A DNA stretch of 64,000 bases from Natrinema versiforme (GTDB taxonomy: Archaea; Halobacteriota; Halobacteria; Halobacteriales; Natrialbaceae). The position numbers and the translations under genes were made by a program. Below the pieces are notes generated by a model. That model searched no databases and was not told where the DNA came from. It was given only the letters and a program-made list of their open reading frames with translations. Position 1 is the stretch's first letter, and every line of letters begins with the position of its first letter. This document shows positions 61,530 through 64,000 of this stretch, piece after piece. The stretch spans positions 2,170,001 through 2,234,000 of the forward strand of contig NZ_CP040330.1 of NCBI RefSeq assembly GCF_005576615.1, in the 5' to 3' direction.

Positions 61530-62000
61530 TCAGTCGAAATCGGGCAGGTCCTCGGGCGGTTCGTACTGGGCCTCCCAGTCGACGTACTCCTCTTTGAGCG
61601 TGACCGAGACGATCTGGCCGAACTCGGTGAGTTCGGCGTTGATCGAGGAGACCGTCCCCCACGTGTCGAGGTCGGGGTGGTACTCGCGAGCCTGCCAGTC
61701 CTCCGGGATGCCGGGCGCGTGGTAGCCGACGCGATCGGCAAAATCGTCCCAGAAAAAGTCGAAGCCGGCGAAGAGATCAAGGTCGCGAGCGATCCCGTAC
61801 TCGTTTTCCTCGAGGTCCGTGTCGTCTCGCCACTCGTCGAACGCTTCCGCCCACGCGCCCTCCTCGAGGAACGCCTGTAGCTCCTCGCGGCGGTAGTCGA
61901 TCTCCTCGGCACCGTCGGCGCTGACGGTCGCGTCCTCGTACTCGTTCGGGTCGACGAACTCCAGCTCCGGCGGCTCGGGGGGTTCGACCTCGAGTGTCAT
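61530..62000 (-). CDS. haloarchaeal acidic protein of unknown function, copy A
   Basis: The protein has 156 residues, very acidic, no signal or membrane segment. Residues 40-110 (REELQAFLEEGAWAEAFDEW ... VGYHAPGIP) match copy B at 63448-63894, so the two are paralogues. The C-terminal part, with VSSINAELTEFGQIVSVTL, also matches. Start ATG 62000 fits the other copy. The two copies flank the M20 peptidase gene on the same strand. Confidence 0.7.
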   Translation of the reverse strand: MTLEVEPPEPPELEFVDPNEYEDATVSADGAEEIDYRREELQAFLEEGAWAEAFDEWRDDTDLEENEYGIARDLDLFAGFDFFWDDFADRVGYHAPGIPEDWQAREYHPDLDTWGTVSSINAELTEFGQIVSVTLKEEYVDWEAQYEPPEDLPDFD

Positions 62001-62069
62001 GGTCGGTCGTAGGTCGGGTTCCCGGATAAGAATTCCCACCTCGCAGCGGGCAGTGCCGGGCAGTACCGG

Positions 62070-63335
62070 TCAGTCGCCACGTACCCGCGCAATCTCGAAG
62101 GGGAGCCGAGCGTAGACGAGCGCGTTCCGGCGGAGCTTGTCGACGGTCGTGTACTCGTCGACCGCGTGTGCCGTCCCGGTTCCGGTCGCGAATTCGACGG
62201 TCGGCACCCCGTTGTCCCGGAAGACCTGCGCGTCGCCGCTCCCGGTCGCGAACCGCCGGTACACCGGCGTCGGGAGGACGTCCTCGGCGACGGACGTCAC
62301 CGCCCGGACGATTGCGGACTCGGGGGCCGTGTACGAGCCCGCCTTGCTCGTGACGTTCGCGAGCGTCGCGCCGTCTCGCTCCGCGAGGCAGTCCCGGATC
62401 AGCGACACGATCGCCGCGGCGTCGACCGACGGCAACGCGCGAACGTCGAGCGTGGCCTCGGCGCTCGAGGGAACGGTGTTGACCGCGTTGCCGCCGCTGA
62501 ACGTGCCGAGGTTGACCGTCGGGGAACGAAACAGGGCCGTCGCGGTCTCTCGATCGAGGTGGGTCGCGTAGTACTCGATGCTCTCCTCGAGGATCGCCTC
62601 GTCGATGCCGTCGGTCGGCGCGTCGAACCGCCGCAGCCGCCGCCGACACGTCTCGACCAGTTCGTAGAGGGCGTCGATCGCGTTCTCGCCGAACATCGGC
62701 CGCGAGCCGTGGGCCGCGCGGCCCTCGTACCTGATCGTGGGCCAGACGTATCCCCGGTCGCCGACCGCGATCGAGTTGCTCTCGCGTCGGCCGGTCGCTT
62801 CGCCGATGACGCAGGCGTCGGGGGACAGTCGATCGCTTCGTAACCGCGTGCTGAGCCCGACCTCGCCGCCGACTTCCTCGTCGCTCACGAGGGCGAACTG
62901 GAGGGTGACTGGCGGCTCGGTGTCGGTCCGATCGTACGCGCGGGCGACCTGAATCATCGAGCCGATGGCCCCCTTCATATCCGTCGCGCCTCGACCGTAC
63001 AGTCGATCTCCCTCGATCTGACCGAGCGGGTCGGACTCCCACTCCGCCTCGCGAAACGGAACCGTATCGAGGTGGCCGTTGTACAGGAGCGTGAAGTCGC
63101 GTTCGCCCGGCAGCGTCGCGACGAGGTTCGGTTTCATCGGGTCGACGGCGAACCGCTCGCAGTCGAAGCCGAGCGACGCGAACTCGTCTTCGAGCCACTC
63201 GGCGAGCGTCCGCGTGTTCCCCGGTGGGTTACTGGTGTCCGCGCCTACGAGCCGACGGGTCGTTTCGAGCAGTTCTCGGGGGTGCTCCTCGAGAGACGCA
63301 CACACCCGACCGACGCGGTCTCGCTCGTCGTCCAT
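62070..63335 (-). CDS. M20-family peptidase/deacylase (ArgE/DapE-like)
   Basis: The protein has 421 residues. Zinc motifs are LYNGHLDTVPF, GRGATDMKGAIGSM with bridging Asp, SDEEVGGEVG with the catalytic Glu, VIGEATG and, at the end, EFATGTGTAHAVDEYT. Dimerisation domain in the middle with GRAAHGSRP. Members hydrolyse N-acyl amino acids or dipeptides; substrate not certain. ATG 63335 fits the family. Confidence 0.9.
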   Translation of the reverse strand: MDDERDRVGRVCASLEEHPRELLETTRRLVGADTSNPPGNTRTLAEWLEDEFASLGFDCERFAVDPMKPNLVATLPGERDFTLLYNGHLDTVPFREAEWESDPLGQIEGDRLYGRGATDMKGAIGSMIQVARAYDRTDTEPPVTLQFALVSDEEVGGEVGLSTRLRSDRLSPDACVIGEATGRRESNSIAVGDRGYVWPTIRYEGRAAHGSRPMFGENAIDALYELVETCRRRLRRFDAPTDGIDEAILEESIEYYATHLDRETATALFRSPTVNLGTFSGGNAVNTVPSSAEATLDVRALPSVDAAAIVSLIRDCLAERDGATLANVTSKAGSYTAPESAIVRAVTSVAEDVLPTPVYRRFATGSGDAQVFRDNGVPTVEFATGTGTAHAVDEYTTVDKLRRNALVYARLPFEIARVRGD

Positions 63336-63447
63336 GTCGGCTCGCTTCGACGGTCGGCGACTAAATCCTCGTCCCGGAGCCTGCGTGGCACCGCGATCGG
63401 GGCGGAGTCGCCACCGCTCGGTCACCGGAGGCGTCGGGTCGCCGCGC

Positions 63448-63894
63448 TCACTCCCACGAATAGCCGAACTCGTTCCCGTCGCTATCGATGTAGTCGCTCT
63501 CGAGTACGTCGCTGACGATCCGGCCGAGCGAGTCCAGTTCCTCCTCGATGTCCTCGATATCGTTGTCGTCGAGGTCGGTGGCCCCCTCCGCGTCCGTCGG
63601 AACCGGCGGCGACCGGTAGCCGACGTCCGACGCGGACTGGTTCCAGTAGAAATCGAACAACTCGAGCAAGCCGAGTTCGCGGACGGTCCGAAACTCGCCG
63701 TCGGTCAGGTAGGTGTCCGCGGCCCACTCCTCGAAGGCGTCCTCCCACGCGCCCGCTTCCAGCAGCCCGGCCAGTTCCTCGCGACGGGCCTCGTCGCCCG
63801 TCCACTCCTCGGGCTCGTCGACGGCGTCGTAGTCGCTCGGGTTCTGCGGTCCGTGGAGCGTCGGCGGGTCTGGAATCTCGACATCGAGTGACAT
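63448..63894 (-). CDS. haloarchaeal acidic protein of unknown function, copy B
   Basis: The protein has 148 residues. It shares with copy A the run REELAGLLEAGAWEDAFEEW, LFDFYWNQSASDVGYRSPPVP and a C-terminal IEEELDSLGRIVSDVLESDYID. No known domain. It probably arose with copy A by duplication around the peptidase gene. The last 106 bases of the window, beyond its start, contain no supported gene. Confidence 0.7.
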   Translation of the reverse strand: MSLDVEIPDPPTLHGPQNPSDYDAVDEPEEWTGDEARREELAGLLEAGAWEDAFEEWAADTYLTDGEFRTVRELGLLELFDFYWNQSASDVGYRSPPVPTDAEGATDLDDNDIEDIEEELDSLGRIVSDVLESDYIDSDGNEFGYSWE

Positions 63895-64000
63895 ACATTC
63901 TCATTCGGTCGGCAAGGGTATGGGGCTTTCCCGGCGAGAGACCGGTCCGAACTGCCTCGAGCCCTCGAGCGCCAGCGCCGACGGGGACCGAGCGGGGGCG

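Noticed and set aside
1-64000. CRISPR arrays, rRNA, tRNA genes, replication origin
   Set aside because: No regularly spaced repeats, no tRNA-like cloverleaf or CCA region, no rRNA core and no Orc1/Cdc6 gene were noticed by eye; a tRNAscan run would be decisive.

Overview
The window comes from a haloarchaeon, most likely a member of the Natrialbales (Natrinema/Haloterrigena-like). The evidence is high GC, very acidic proteins, archaeal-type genes (Rpo11/RpoL, ribosomal stalk P0/P1, HalX response regulator, Bat-type HTH regulator), Tat-dependent signal peptides, and TATA boxes about 25-28 nt upstream of start codons, as in leaderless haloarchaeal transcripts. The genus is an inference; no rRNA or tRNA gene was seen.

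Layout. 1-5.5 kb: a cut-off rhomboid protease, RNA polymerase subunit L, two tandem zinc-ribbon/membrane/degenerate-CAP paralogues, hisF and small proteins. 5.7-18.6 kb: a sulfite-oxidase-like molybdopterin protein and a menaquinone pathway in three pieces (menF-menD; menB; menA-menC-menE), interrupted by a membrane-anchored J-domain protein, a Tat-exported beta-helix protein and a P19-like lipoprotein. 18.6-23.8 kb: an NRDE protein, a winged-helix regulator preceded by a 16-codon leader ORF, gatC-gatA, a 41-residue zinc-finger protein and an epoxide-hydrolase-like enzyme.

23.8-30.9 kb is the most interesting region. It has three tandem DUF2249 genes, a Bat-type regulator, and a three-gene respiratory module (four-cluster Fe-S protein, NrfD-type quinone subunit, small membrane protein) with no catalytic subunit beside it, followed by an Mrp/ApbC Fe-S carrier and a cupin. 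An inverted repeat, CGAA-N4-TTCG, lies 38-40 nt upstream of each DUF2249 gene and of the regulator itself, and again upstream of the Fe-S operon. I read this as a small regulon, probably for low-oxygen redox metabolism; the menaquinone made by the men genes is the natural quinone partner.

30.9-48.9 kb: an asparagine-synthetase-like protein without a working glutaminase domain coupled to a PHP phosphoesterase, purL, a HalX response regulator, a methyltransferase, a sensor kinase that has lost its phospho-acceptor histidine, an Eis-like acetyltransferase, an aminotransferase with an Lrp regulator, redox and aldolase enzymes, an MscS channel, an old-yellow enzyme, a BtpA protein and a TctA-like permease. 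49-53 kb: the ribosomal L1-L10-L12 operon with a possible L1-binding leader, a membrane protein gene, then L11. At 53 kb an 80-bp miniature inverted-repeat element has inserted at a TA dinucleotide inside cutA and broken it.

53.3-64 kb: pckA, divergent from a 1129-residue protein with an actin/Hsp70-like head, a coiled coil of about 700 residues and a C-terminal membrane anchor; then tiny zinc ribbons, an MFS transporter, a methyltransferase, and an M20 peptidase flanked by two paralogues of unknown function.
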